From Pseudomonadota bacterium (GTDB lineage Bacteria; Pseudomonadota; Gammaproteobacteria; Burkholderiales; Burkholderiaceae_C): a stretch of DNA of 32,400 nucleotides. Within the stretch, counting starts at the first letter, position 1, and every line of letters begins with the position of its first letter. The stretch covers positions 1 through 32,400 of the forward strand of contig JAFECX010000009.1 of the NCBI GenBank assembly GCA_018241895.1, given 5' to 3'. Below, piece after piece: positions 15,304 to 22,931 of the stretch. The position numbers were made by a program, and so were the translations under genes. The notes beneath the pieces are model-generated. The model was not told the origin of the DNA. It searched no databases and worked only from the letters and a program-made list of their open reading frames with translations.

Positions 15304-17319
15304 TCAGCCGGTGCGCGCGAAATCGGGCTGGCGGCCCTCGCGGTGGGCCTGGATGCCTTCGCGTGCCGCCGCGGTGCAGGCGCTGGCGCCGAAGGCGAGG
15401 TAGCCGACTTCGAGCGCGGCGGCCAGCGTCGGCGCGGCCGCCGCGTCGCGCACGGCGCGCTCGAGGATCGCGAGCACCTCGCGGCTGAGCGTCTGGCCGC
15501 CCGCCGCGAGCGGCTCGACGGCCGCCAGCGGCGGGATCGCCACCGGTCCTTCGGCGATCCGGCCCACGCGCCCCTGCAGCGCATGCACGCGCGCGAGCGC
15601 CCGCTGCACGAGCTGGCCGATGTCGTCGGCCAGCTCGTCGACCACGCCCAGCTCGTGCGCACGCTCGGCGCCCAGCCGCTCGGCGCGGCGCAGCATGGCG
15701 TGGAAGGTCTCGGCCGCCGCGGGCCAGCGCCGGTACGGCACCACCATCGCGCCGATGCCCGGGACGATGCCGAGCGTGATCTCGGGCAGCTGCAGGTAGG
15801 CCCGGCGCAGCGCGACGATGGCGTGGCAGCGCATCGCCAGCTCGAGTCCGCCGCCCAGCGCCATGCCGTTGAGCGCGGCCACCACGGGCTTGCTCATCGC
15901 GTCCAGGTGCACGAGCAGCCGCGAGCAGTCGCGCGAGTACTGCGCCGACGCCGCGGCGTCGCCCAGCATCGAGGGGAAGCGCCCGATGTCGGCGCCGGCG
16001 CAGAAGGCGCGCGCGCCGTAGCCGGTGACGACGAAGCCGGCCACCGCCGGGTCGTTCTCGAAGCGCCGGATCACGGCCAGCACCTCGTCGGTCAGCTCGT
16101 CGTGCAGCGCGTTGAGCGCCTCGGGCCGGCGCAGCGTGACGACCTTGACGCCCGCGATGTCGTCGACGAGCACGTGGCGCAGGTGCTCCTGGTAGGCGGC
16201 GAGCGGGCGCTGCGGCAACGGCATGCCGGGGCGATCGGCGGCGAAGCGCTCGGCGATGCGCCGCGTCTGGCTCTCGCCCAGCTCGCGCATCAGCTCGAGC
16301 GGGCCGCGCTTGAAGCCGAGGGCGAGCCGGCAGCCCAGGTCGAGGTCGGCCGGCGCGCCGATGGCGCGGTCGAGGATGTCGAACGACTGCGCGAACAGCA
16401 CGCCGAGCATGCGCTCGCGCAGCGCGGCGTCGGTGGCGGCATCGAGCTCGACGCGCTTGCCCGGCGCCACCGTCAGCCACTGCTCGACCGAGCGGAAGAT
16501 CGGCGCCGGCGTGTAGTGCGCGCCTTCCTCCTCGGCCTGCAGCGTGTTGGTCTCGGTGATGATGGGGTTGCCGTGCGCCATGTTGAGCACGAAGAACGGC
16601 CCCGCGTGCACGTAGGCGCCGGCGGCGCTGTCGATCTCGGCCGCCGTCGCTCGACCCAGCAGCAGCGCGGCGTCGTTGCACCAGTTGTCGAAGATGCGGT
16701 CGAGCATGAAGCACACCGCGTCGGCGGTCACCAGCGGCACCTTGCCGGTCATCGCGAACACCCAGCGCAGCCAGGCCAGCACGTCGCGTTCGCAGCGCTC
16801 CCAGTCGATGACCTCGACCACCGGGTTGCGCCAGGCCGGCGCGAAGAAGTGCGTGACGGTGGCGCGCCCCGGCCGCTGCATGTCGGCGAAGATGCGCGCC
16901 GCCGGCAGCGAGCTGGTGTTGGAGGTGACGAGGCACTGCGCCGCGACGATGCCCTCCAGCTGCGCGAAGATGCGCCGCTTGAGCGCCAGGTTCTCGGTCG
17001 CGGCCTCGATCACCCAGTCGCAGTCGGCGAGCGCCGCGTAGTCCTGGGTGGCGACGATGGCCGAGGTGACGGCCCCCGCCTGGGCCTCGCTCATCTTGCC
17101 GCGCGCCACCGCCTTGGCCGCGTAGTCGCGGCAGCGCGCGAGCGCCTTGTCCAGCGGCGCCTGCGCGACGTCGACCAGCGTCAGGCGCAGCCCCGGCAGC
17201 GCGCTCGCCAGGTAGTAGCCGATGTCGGGGCCGATGGTGCCGGCACCGATGACGGCGACGTGTCGCGGCAGGGCGCGGGTGGGCGTGTGCAGCAGCGGGT
17301 TTTGCATGGGCGGGTGCAT
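15304..17319 (-). CDS. 3-Hydroxyacyl-CoA dehydrogenase / enoyl-CoA hydratase fusion, reversed domain order
   Basis: This 671-residue bifunctional beta-oxidation protein hydrates an enoyl-CoA and oxidises the 3-hydroxyacyl-CoA with NAD+. The dehydrogenase comes first: NAD loop VIGAGTIGPDIGYYLA, SNTSSLPAARI, catalytic His in THFFAPAWRNPVVEVI, and a C-terminal dehydrogenase domain to about residue 390. The crotonase domain follows: RRPEALNALH, CAGADIG, oxyanion loop and first Glu in ALGGGLELAMRC, second Glu in LQLPEITLGIVPG. Both catalytic Glu residues are kept. FadB and FadJ have the opposite order; this order is known from archaeal crotonyl-CoA hydratase/3-hydroxybutyryl-CoA dehydrogenases. 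The start could also be the Met four codons later; neither has a strong ribosome site. Confidence 0.9.
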   Translation of the reverse strand: MHPPMQNPLLHTPTRALPRHVAVIGAGTIGPDIGYYLASALPGLRLTLVDVAQAPLDKALARCRDYAAKAVARGKMSEAQAGAVTSAIVATQDYAALADCDWVIEAATENLALKRRIFAQLEGIVAAQCLVTSNTSSLPAARIFADMQRPGRATVTHFFAPAWRNPVVEVIDWERCERDVLAWLRWVFAMTGKVPLVTADAVCFMLDRIFDNWCNDAALLLGRATAAEIDSAAGAYVHAGPFFVLNMAHGNPIITETNTLQAEEEGAHYTPAPIFRSVEQWLTVAPGKRVELDAATDAALRERMLGVLFAQSFDILDRAIGAPADLDLGCRLALGFKRGPLELMRELGESQTRRIAERFAADRPGMPLPQRPLAAYQEHLRHVLVDDIAGVKVVTLRRPEALNALHDELTDEVLAVIRRFENDPAVAGFVVTGYGARAFCAGADIGRFPSMLGDAAASAQYSRDCSRLLVHLDAMSKPVVAALNGMALGGGLELAMRCHAIVALRRAYLQLPEITLGIVPGIGAMVVPYRRWPAAAETFHAMLRRAERLGAERAHELGVVDELADDIGQLVQRALARVHALQGRVGRIAEGPVAIPPLAAVEPLAAGGQTLSREVLAILERAVRDAAAAPTLAAALEVGYLAFGASACTAAAREGIQAHREGRQPDFARTG

Positions 17320-17355
17320 GGGGTGCGGGCGTCGGCTGTCGGGTGCGCGCGGGAC

Positions 17356-17397
17356 GTCGGTGGCGTGCGGTCGGTGGCGTGCGGTCGGTGGCGGCTG
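17356..17397. repeat. 14-bp tandem repeat, about 2.9 copies
   Basis: The unit GTCGGTGGCGTGCG occurs twice perfectly and a third time with its end changed. The period is not a multiple of three, and it lies between genes upstream of the dehydrogenase/hydratase start. It is one of two adjacent tandem arrays in the 17320-17550 gap. Confidence 0.8.
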
Positions 17398-17420
17398 TTC
17401 GTCGGCGGCTGGTCGTTCGC

Positions 17421-17527
17421 GTGTGGACGGCGTGGTGTCTGGACGGTGTGGCGCGTGGACGGCGTGGCGCGTGGGCGGCGTGGTGTGTGGGCGGCGCGGT
17501 GTGTGGGCGGTGTGGCGCGTGGACGGT
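17421..17527. repeat. 16-bp tandem repeat, about 6.7 copies
   Basis: Six consecutive units fit the consensus GYSTGGRCGGYGYGGY without gaps, and an 11-base partial unit follows. Variation between units is almost all transitions. The plus strand is G-rich with many GG runs, so G-quadruplex or slipped structures are possible. The array fills much of the gap between the CoA-transferase stop and the dehydrogenase/hydratase gene, so it would be transcribed within the operon. Units are direct and contiguous without spacers, which rules out CRISPR. Confidence 0.85.
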
Positions 17528-17550
17528 GGCCTCGATGGCGGGCATTGCCC

Positions 17551-18780
17551 CTAGCGCGCCGCCTGGGTGGCGTCGTAGACGACGCCGCTCGCGCTCAGGC
17601 GTGCGATCTCCGCCGCACCGAGGCCGATCTCGCGCAGCAGCGCGTGCGTGTGCTCGCCGTAGTGCGCCGGGAAGGGCAGATCGCGCGCCATGCCGGGCAG
17701 GTCGACGGCGGCCGGCTGCATGCGCACCGTCTTGCCGTCGGGCAGCTGCGTGCGCGTCAGGCGGCCGGCGACGGCGGGCAGCGCGCGCACGGCCGGGATG
17801 TCGTTGATCGGCGTGTGCGGGATCGTCGCGCGGCGCAGGTCGGCGGCGATCTCGGCCGCGCTGTGGCGGCTCGTCACGGCGGCCATGTCGCGGTGGATCG
17901 CCTCGCGCTCCCGGTGGCGGCCCTCGTTGGTCACGCGCGCTGGGCTGGCCACGGCGGCAAAGCGCGGCGTCTCGGTCAGGCGCTTCCACTGCACGTCCGA
18001 GCCGATCGCCAGGTAGACGAAGCCGTCGGCGGTCGGGTAGACGTTGGTCGGGATGAACTTGCGGTGCTCGTTGCCGCAGCGCGTGATCTCGCCCGGCTGG
18101 CAATCGAAGTCCAGCAGCGGCAGCGTGGTGACGAGCCACGACGCGGCGGCCTGCAGCATCGAGACGTCGATGCGCCGGCCCTGGCCGGTCTCGGCGCGCT
18201 CGAGCAGCGCCAGCATGACGTTGGCGTACACCTCGTCGCCGGCCTTGAGGTCGATCACCGGCACGCCGGTGAGCGTGGGCGGCCCGTCGGCCGGGCCCGT
18301 GAGCTCCATGTAGCCGGCCATCGCCTGCAGCACCGGGTCGTAGCCGGGCGCGTCGGGGTACTCGGGGCCCATGGCCGAGATGCCGGCCCAGACCAGGCCG
18401 GGGCGCGCCGCGGCCAGCGTCTCGTAGTCGATGCCCAGCTGCGCGTAGCGCCGCGGCAGCGTGTTGCAGCAGAACACGTCGACGTCGAGCGCGACCAGCA
18501 GGCGCCGCAGCAGCGCCTGCCCGTCGGCGTGCTTGAGGTCGAGCGCGATCGCCTCCTTGCCGACGTTGGGGGCGACGAAGTAGCTGCGGCGGTCGTCGTC
18601 GACGACGCGCGCGCCGATGTAGCGGTTCGGGTCGCCGGGCAGGCCGCCCGCGCCCGGCGTCGACTCGATGCGGATGACGCGCCAGCCCAGCTGCGCGAAG
18701 CGCAGCGTCGCGTACGGCAGCGACAGCGCCTGCTCCATCGACAGCACGGTGCGGCGGCGCTTGGACGACGCGGTGCTCAT
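17551..18780 (-). CDS. CaiB/BaiF family (class III) CoA-transferase
   Basis: This 409-residue enzyme moves CoA between carboxylic acids through an aspartyl-CoA anhydride. The N-terminal fold has [22 protein letters not shown] and [14 protein letters not shown] [15 protein letters not shown]. The catalytic Asp is in [19 protein letters not shown], and [18 protein letters not shown] and [15 protein letters not shown] follow as in the family. Its ancestor-like features do not tell which acids are used. The start is put at MSTASSKRR; the frame stays open upstream into Arg/Ala/Gly-rich repeat translation, which is not family-like. It follows the MoaD-like gene by 116 bp, with a tandem repeat in between. 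It is probably the step that activates or de-activates a pathway intermediate. Confidence 0.88.
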   Translation of the reverse strand: MSTASSKRRRTVLSMEQALSLPYATLRFAQLGWRVIRIESTPGAGGLPGDPNRYIGARVVDDDRRSYFVAPNVGKEAIALDLKHADGQALLRRLLVALDVDVFCCNTLPRRYAQLGIDYETLAAARPGLVWAGISAMGPEYPDAPGYDPVLQAMAGYMELTGPADGPPTLTGVPVIDLKAGDEVYANVMLALLERAETGQGRRIDVSMLQAAASWLVTTLPLLDFDCQPGEITRCGNEHRKFIPTNVYPTADGFVYLAIGSDVQWKRLTETPRFAAVASPARVTNEGRHREREAIHRDMAAVTSRHSAAEIAADLRRATIPHTPINDIPAVRALPAVAGRLTRTQLPDGKTVRMQPAAVDLPGMARDLPFPAHYGEHTHALLREIGLGAAEIARLSASGVVYDATQAAR

Positions 18781-18804
18781 GCCGGGCTCATGCGGGCCTG
18801 ATGC

Positions 18805-18862
18805 GCCGGCTCGTACGCCGGCTCGTACGCCGGCTCGTGCGCGGGCTCGTGCCGGCTCGTGC
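18805..18862. repeat. 12-bp tandem repeat, about 5 copies
   Basis: Units of GCCGGCTCGTAC or GCCGGCTCGTGC follow each other (18805, 18817, 18829, a 10-bp variant at 18841, 18851). The array lies just upstream of the CoA-transferase start. Because the period is a multiple of three, it remains open in frame with that gene and would read as Arg/Ala/Gly repeats, but I place the start after it. Confidence 0.75.
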
Positions 18863-18896
18863 AGCGATGGCAAAGACGAGGGCCGGGCTGCACACC

Positions 18897-19148
18897 TCAG
18901 CCTCCTGCGATCGGCGGCGCCAGGATGACTTCGTCGTCGTCGTGCACCGGATGGTCACGATGCGCGTGCTCCCGATTCACGGACACCAGCACGACGTCGA
19001 TGTACTCGAACGCGTGCGCCAAGCGCGGGTCGCGCGTGGGCAGCCAGTCGAGCAGCATGCCGACGTTCTCGACCTCGGCCGGCAGCGCGATGTCTTCCGA
19101 CTCGCGCCCCAGGCTCTCGCGCAGCCACGCCGCGTACCTCAGCTTCAT
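18897..19148 (-). CDS. MoaD/ThiS-like small sulfur-carrier protein
   Basis: This is an 83-residue beta-grasp protein ending in the di-glycine needed for thiocarboxylate formation ([11 protein letters not shown]). It begins [20 protein letters not shown], typical of MoaD. It lies six bases after the molybdenum-hydroxylase large subunit and so is probably co-translated with it. This suggests a dedicated role in molybdopterin supply or sulfuration for that enzyme, but the housekeeping MoaD may lie elsewhere. The loop [11 protein letters not shown] is His/Asp-rich. The family is clear from length and the C-terminus. Confidence 0.85.
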   Translation of the reverse strand: MKLRYAAWLRESLGRESEDIALPAEVENVGMLLDWLPTRDPRLAHAFEYIDVVLVSVNREHAHRDHPVHDDDEVILAPPIAGG

Positions 19149-19154
19149 CGACGC

Positions 19155-21515
19155 TCAATCGGCGGCCAGCGCGGCGGCGGCCGGGCGCGCGGCGGCCACG
19201 GCCTGTGCGCGCCGGTCGTGGATCGCGCGCGCCACCTTCTCGGGCGACATCGGCGGCTCGAAGATGCGCACGCCGGCCGCGTTGTACAGGGCGTTGGCGA
19301 TGGCCGGCGCGATGACGATGGTCGGCAGCTCGGAGATGCCCTTGGCGCCGTACGGCCCCTCGGCGCAGTCGCTCTCGATCAGGTGCATCTCGATGGGCGG
19401 CATCTCGGGCGCCGTGACGAGCTTGTAGTCGCGAAAGCACGCGTTCTTCAGCAGGCCCCGGTCGATGCGCATGCCCTCGCTCAGCGCGTAGCCCAGGCCG
19501 ATGGCGATGCCGCCTTCGATCTGGCCTTCGAGGCCCATGCGGTTGATGACGCGGCCCACGTCCTGCGCCACCGTGATCCGGTCGACCACGATCTCTCCGG
19601 TCAGCGTGTCGACCGTGATCTCGGCGATGTGCACCGCGTGCGCGTAGGCGGCCGAGTGGTCGGAGACGTGCCTGGCGCCCTCGGGCTCGCTCTTGGGCTC
19701 GTAGTAGTCGGTCACCATCACCAGCTCGGGCTCGGGCTGGAAGTGCATCTGGCGCAGCAGCCGCTCGGTCTTGACGACGCGCGTGCCGTCGCGCTCGTGC
19801 ACGACCCAGCCGTCGCGCAGGTCGAGCCCGGCGGCCGGCTCGCCCAGCAGCTTCTCGGCGCCGGCCAGGATCTGCGAGCGCGCCTTGCGCGCGGCGCGGC
19901 GCGCGCCGTTGCCGGCGATGAAGGTGGTGCGCGACGCGTGCACGCCGACGTCCCAGGGCGCGATGTCGGAGTCGTTGTTGACCAGCGTCACGTGCTCGAG
20001 CGGCACGCCCAGTTCCTCGGCCGTGATGAGCGTGATCACCGCGTCGATGCCCTGGCCGATCTCGGACGCGCCGCTGATGACGGTGACGCGCGCGTAGTCG
20101 TCGACCTTGACGATGGTGCCGATGCCGTCGGACTTGTGGATCTTGGCGCCGCCGGCGTTGTGGATCGACGACGCCAGGCCGATGCCCTTCTTGTAGCGCC
20201 CGGGCGCGTCGCGCAGCGCGGCGTACTGCTTGCGCTTGCGGCTGTAGTCGCTCGCCTCGGCGGCGGCCTGCAGGCACTCGACGAGCGCGCACTCGCGCAG
20301 GAAGGCCTTCTGCGGCGTCACCTCGCCCGACGCTTGCGCGTTCTTCAGGTGGAACGCGAGCGGCTCGAGGTCGACCAGGTCGGCCAGCATGTCCATCTGC
20401 TGCGCCGTGGCCCAGGTGGTCTGCACGTTGCCGTAGCCGCGGAACGATCCGGCGTACGGGTTGTTGGTGTAGATCGCCTGCGCCTTGAAGGCGACCACCG
20501 GCACGCGGTAGTGGCCCGAGGTGGTGCGCATCATGATCACCGGGATGGTCGGCCCCCACGACGTGTAGGCGCCGTTGTCCAGCAGCACGTCGGCGCTGCG
20601 GAAGGTGAGCACGCCCTCGCGCGTGCAGCCGGTGCGCATGTGGATGATCGCCGCCTGGCGCGTGGGCGAGGCGCGGAACTCCTCCGGCCGCGTGTACGTC
20701 ACCTTCACCGGCCGTCCGGTCTTCCTGGCCAGCAGCGCGGCGATCGGCTCGTACGGATAGACGTCGAGCTTGGAGCCGAAGGCGCCGCCCACCGGCGGCT
20801 GGATGACGCGGATGTCGCCCGGGTCCATGCCCAGCGCCGGCGCCAGGTCCATCTTGTAGTTGTACGGATACTGCGTCTGCGTCCAGATCGTCAGCTTGCC
20901 GTTGTGGTCGAAGTCGGCGATCGCGCACGAGGTGCCCATGCAGCAGTGCGTCACGTGGTGCGGGCGGAAGACGTTGTCGACGACGAAGTCCGACGCCGCC
21001 TCGGCCGCCGCCAGGTCGCCGTGCTGGAACTCGAACGCGAGGCTCCTGTTGCCGGCGAAGTTGTCGTGGATCTGCGGCGCGCCCTCGCGCGCACCGTCCT
21101 CGGGCGTGAAGACGCCGGGCAGGTCCTCGTACTCGACGGCGACGAGCTCGAGCGCGCGCGCGGCGATCTCCTCGGTCTCGGCGGCGACGGCGGCGACCTC
21201 GTCGTGCTCGCAGCGCACCTTGTCCTTGAGCGCGGCGTTGTCGCGCACGAAGCCGAACTTCATGCCCGCGACGTCGGCGCCCGTGAGCACGGCGTGCACG
21301 CCGGGCAGCGCGCGCGCCGCCGCGGTGTCGATGCGCACGATGCGCGCGTGCGCTCGGCCGGCGAACAGCACCTTGCCGATCAGCATCTGCGGCAACACCA
21401 TGTCGTTGATGTAGCGCGTCTTGCCGCTGGCCTTGTCGGCGGCATCGGGCTTCTTGACGCGCGCGCCGATCAGGGTCTTCTTCGCGATCGGGGTGGCGAC
21501 GGTCTTCTGGTCCAT
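19155..21515 (-). CDS. Molybdenum hydroxylase, molybdopterin-binding large subunit
   Basis: This 786-residue catalytic subunit of a xanthine-dehydrogenase-family enzyme hydroxylates an activated carbon with water. Cofactor and active-site motifs are PPVGGAFGSKLDVYP, AGSFRGYGNVQTTWA, ISGASEIGQGIDAVI, DVGRVINRMGLEGQIEGG and, near the C-terminus, EGPYGAKGISELP with the catalytic Glu. The form I CO dehydrogenase loop AYxCSFR is absent, so it is not a classical CO dehydrogenase. The GGAGG site six bases before the ATG is strong. Genes for the iron-sulfur and FAD subunits lie directly upstream and the MoaD-like gene directly downstream. The substrate may be an N-heterocycle, an aromatic or an acyl-CoA; the sequence does not decide. 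Confidence 0.92.
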   Translation of the reverse strand: MDQKTVATPIAKKTLIGARVKKPDAADKASGKTRYINDMVLPQMLIGKVLFAGRAHARIVRIDTAAARALPGVHAVLTGADVAGMKFGFVRDNAALKDKVRCEHDEVAAVAAETEEIAARALELVAVEYEDLPGVFTPEDGAREGAPQIHDNFAGNRSLAFEFQHGDLAAAEAASDFVVDNVFRPHHVTHCCMGTSCAIADFDHNGKLTIWTQTQYPYNYKMDLAPALGMDPGDIRVIQPPVGGAFGSKLDVYPYEPIAALLARKTGRPVKVTYTRPEEFRASPTRQAAIIHMRTGCTREGVLTFRSADVLLDNGAYTSWGPTIPVIMMRTTSGHYRVPVVAFKAQAIYTNNPYAGSFRGYGNVQTTWATAQQMDMLADLVDLEPLAFHLKNAQASGEVTPQKAFLRECALVECLQAAAEASDYSRKRKQYAALRDAPGRYKKGIGLASSIHNAGGAKIHKSDGIGTIVKVDDYARVTVISGASEIGQGIDAVITLITAEELGVPLEHVTLVNNDSDIAPWDVGVHASRTTFIAGNGARRAARKARSQILAGAEKLLGEPAAGLDLRDGWVVHERDGTRVVKTERLLRQMHFQPEPELVMVTDYYEPKSEPEGARHVSDHSAAYAHAVHIAEITVDTLTGEIVVDRITVAQDVGRVINRMGLEGQIEGGIAIGLGYALSEGMRIDRGLLKNACFRDYKLVTAPEMPPIEMHLIESDCAEGPYGAKGISELPTIVIAPAIANALYNAAGVRIFEPPMSPEKVARAIHDRRAQAVAAARPAAAALAAD

Positions 21516-21576
21516 GAGGAACCTCCGCGATTCGGGTCGGCCGTGACGGGTGCGGCGGCGCGCGCTCGCTGCCCGC

Positions 21577-22050
21577 TCAGCCCTTCTCGGCCACGGCCTG
21601 CACCGCGTCGAGGATCTTCGTGTAGCCGGTGCAGCGGCACAGGTTGCCTTCGAGGCCGCGGCACGCCTCGTCGCGCGTCAGGGCCGGGTTCTTCTGCAGC
21701 AGGTCGTGCGCCTGCATGATCATGCCCGGCGTGCAGTAGCCGCACTGCACGGCGCCGTGGTCGACGAAGGCCTGCTGCAGCGGATGCAGCCCCGCGGGCG
21801 TGCGCAGGCCCTCGATGGTGACGAGCTCGCGGCCGTCGCAGTCGACGGCGTACATCAGGCAGCTGTTGACGGTCTGGCCGTCGACCTGGATCGTGCAGGC
21901 GCCGCACTCGCCTTCGCCGCACGCGTACTTGGTGCCGGTCAGATCGAGCCGCTCGCGCAGCATCTGCAGCGTCTTCATCGTCACCGGCACGTCGAGGCGC
22001 ACCTCGCGGCCGTTGAGCTGGAAGCGGATTTCAGTCTCGACGCAGCTCAT
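21577..22050 (-). CDS. Molybdenum hydroxylase, [2Fe-2S] small subunit
   Basis: This 157-residue electron-transfer subunit has two [2Fe-2S] clusters. The N-terminal plant-type cluster uses C44, C49, C52 and C64 (ACGEGECGACTIQ, then NSC). The C-terminal cluster uses C103, C106, C138 and C140 (VQCGYCTPGMIMQ and NLCRCTGY). All eight ligands are present. The start is the Met at MSCVETEIRF, preceded by GAGGTG; it overlaps the end of the FAD-subunit gene by 20 bases. The subunit passes electrons from the molybdenum site to FAD. Confidence 0.95.
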   Translation of the reverse strand: MSCVETEIRFQLNGREVRLDVPVTMKTLQMLRERLDLTGTKYACGEGECGACTIQVDGQTVNSCLMYAVDCDGRELVTIEGLRTPAGLHPLQQAFVDHGAVQCGYCTPGMIMQAHDLLQKNPALTRDEACRGLEGNLCRCTGYTKILDAVQAVAEKG

Positions 22051-22897
22051 TGAGCACCTCTTCGACGAAGACGCGGACCAGATGGCCGCGATACCAGGCA
22101 CTGGCGCGCACGTCGTCGATGGGCCGGGCATCCTCGGATGCCGCCTCGACTGCGGCGGCGATGCTCGCCGCATCCAGCCCCTTGCCCTCGAGCGCGTGCT
22201 CGACCCGGCGCGCGCGCAGCGGCGTCGGTGCCACCGAGCCCAGCGCCACGCGCACGTCGGCGAGCCGTCCGCCGGCCCGGCGCGCGCCGACGGCCAGCGA
22301 CACGGTGGAGATCTCGAGCGCGGGGCGCGGGCCGGCCTTGCGGAAGCGGCAGACGAAGTCGGCCGCCGGCCGCTCGAACACGACCGCGGTCAGCAGCTCG
22401 TCGGCGCGCCGGACGGTCTTGCCGGGTCCGACGAAGAACTGGTCGAGCGGCACGCGCCGCGTCTGCACGGCGCCGCCGCGCCAGCAGGCGAGCTCGGCCG
22501 CGGCACCGAGCACGAGCAGCGGCGGGCTCAGGTCGCCGGCCGGCGAGGCGTTGCACAGGTTGCCGCCCAGCGACGCGGCGTTGCGGATCTGCTCGCTGGC
22601 GAAGTGCTCGGCGGCCTCGGCCAGCACCGGCGCGATCGCGGCCAGCGCGGCGTGACGACGGATCGCGGCGACGCTCGTCGTGGCGCCGATGCGGATCTCG
22701 GCGCCGGTGGTGTCGATGGCGCCCAGCCCTTGGACGCGGCGGATGTTGAGCAGCTTGGCCTGGTAGCGGCGCGCGCCCGACTCGGTCTGCGGCGCGAGGT
22801 CGGTGCCGCCGCACAGCACCGTGGCGTCGGCGTCGGCCATCGCCTGCAAGGCCTCGTCCAGCCGGTGCGGCGCGAGGTAGGTGGTGATCTCCTGCAT
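22031..22897 (-). CDS. Molybdenum hydroxylase, FAD-binding medium subunit
   Basis: This 288-residue subunit belongs to the CO-dehydrogenase/xanthine-dehydrogenase medium-chain family. FAD loops are visible as VLCGGTDLAPQ and NAASLGGNLCNASPAGDLSPP. The C-terminal domain has RFRKAGPRPALEISTVSLAVG. It lacks the roughly 40-residue [4Fe-4S] insert known in 4-hydroxybenzoyl-CoA reductase, which argues against that enzyme. The start is MQEITTYLAPH, after a CAGGAC site; 18 residues upstream in frame are not family-like. It follows the mutase gene by 34 bp, so the mutase and the hydroxylase are probably one transcript. Confidence 0.92.
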   Translation of the reverse strand: MQEITTYLAPHRLDEALQAMADADATVLCGGTDLAPQTESGARRYQAKLLNIRRVQGLGAIDTTGAEIRIGATTSVAAIRRHAALAAIAPVLAEAAEHFASEQIRNAASLGGNLCNASPAGDLSPPLLVLGAAAELACWRGGAVQTRRVPLDQFFVGPGKTVRRADELLTAVVFERPAADFVCRFRKAGPRPALEISTVSLAVGARRAGGRLADVRVALGSVAPTPLRARRVEHALEGKGLDAASIAAAVEAASEDARPIDDVRASAWYRGHLVRVFVEEVLNELRRD

Positions 22898-22931
22898 GTC
22901 CTGCTCTCGATTGCAATCCCGGGCGGGGGCG

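Noticed and set aside
17421..17527. Possible CRISPR-like array
   Set aside because: The units are contiguous 16-bp direct repeats with no spacers, and there are no cas genes.
13795..18801. A plus-strand open frame of about 1668 codons
   Set aside because: It lies antisense to five well-supported genes, has Arg/His/Gln-rich low-complexity translation and no domain. Such frames arise from third-position GC bias.
19155..22897. 4-Hydroxybenzoyl-CoA reductase or form I CO dehydrogenase
   Set aside because: The FAD subunit has no [4Fe-4S] insert and the large subunit has no AYxCSFR loop.
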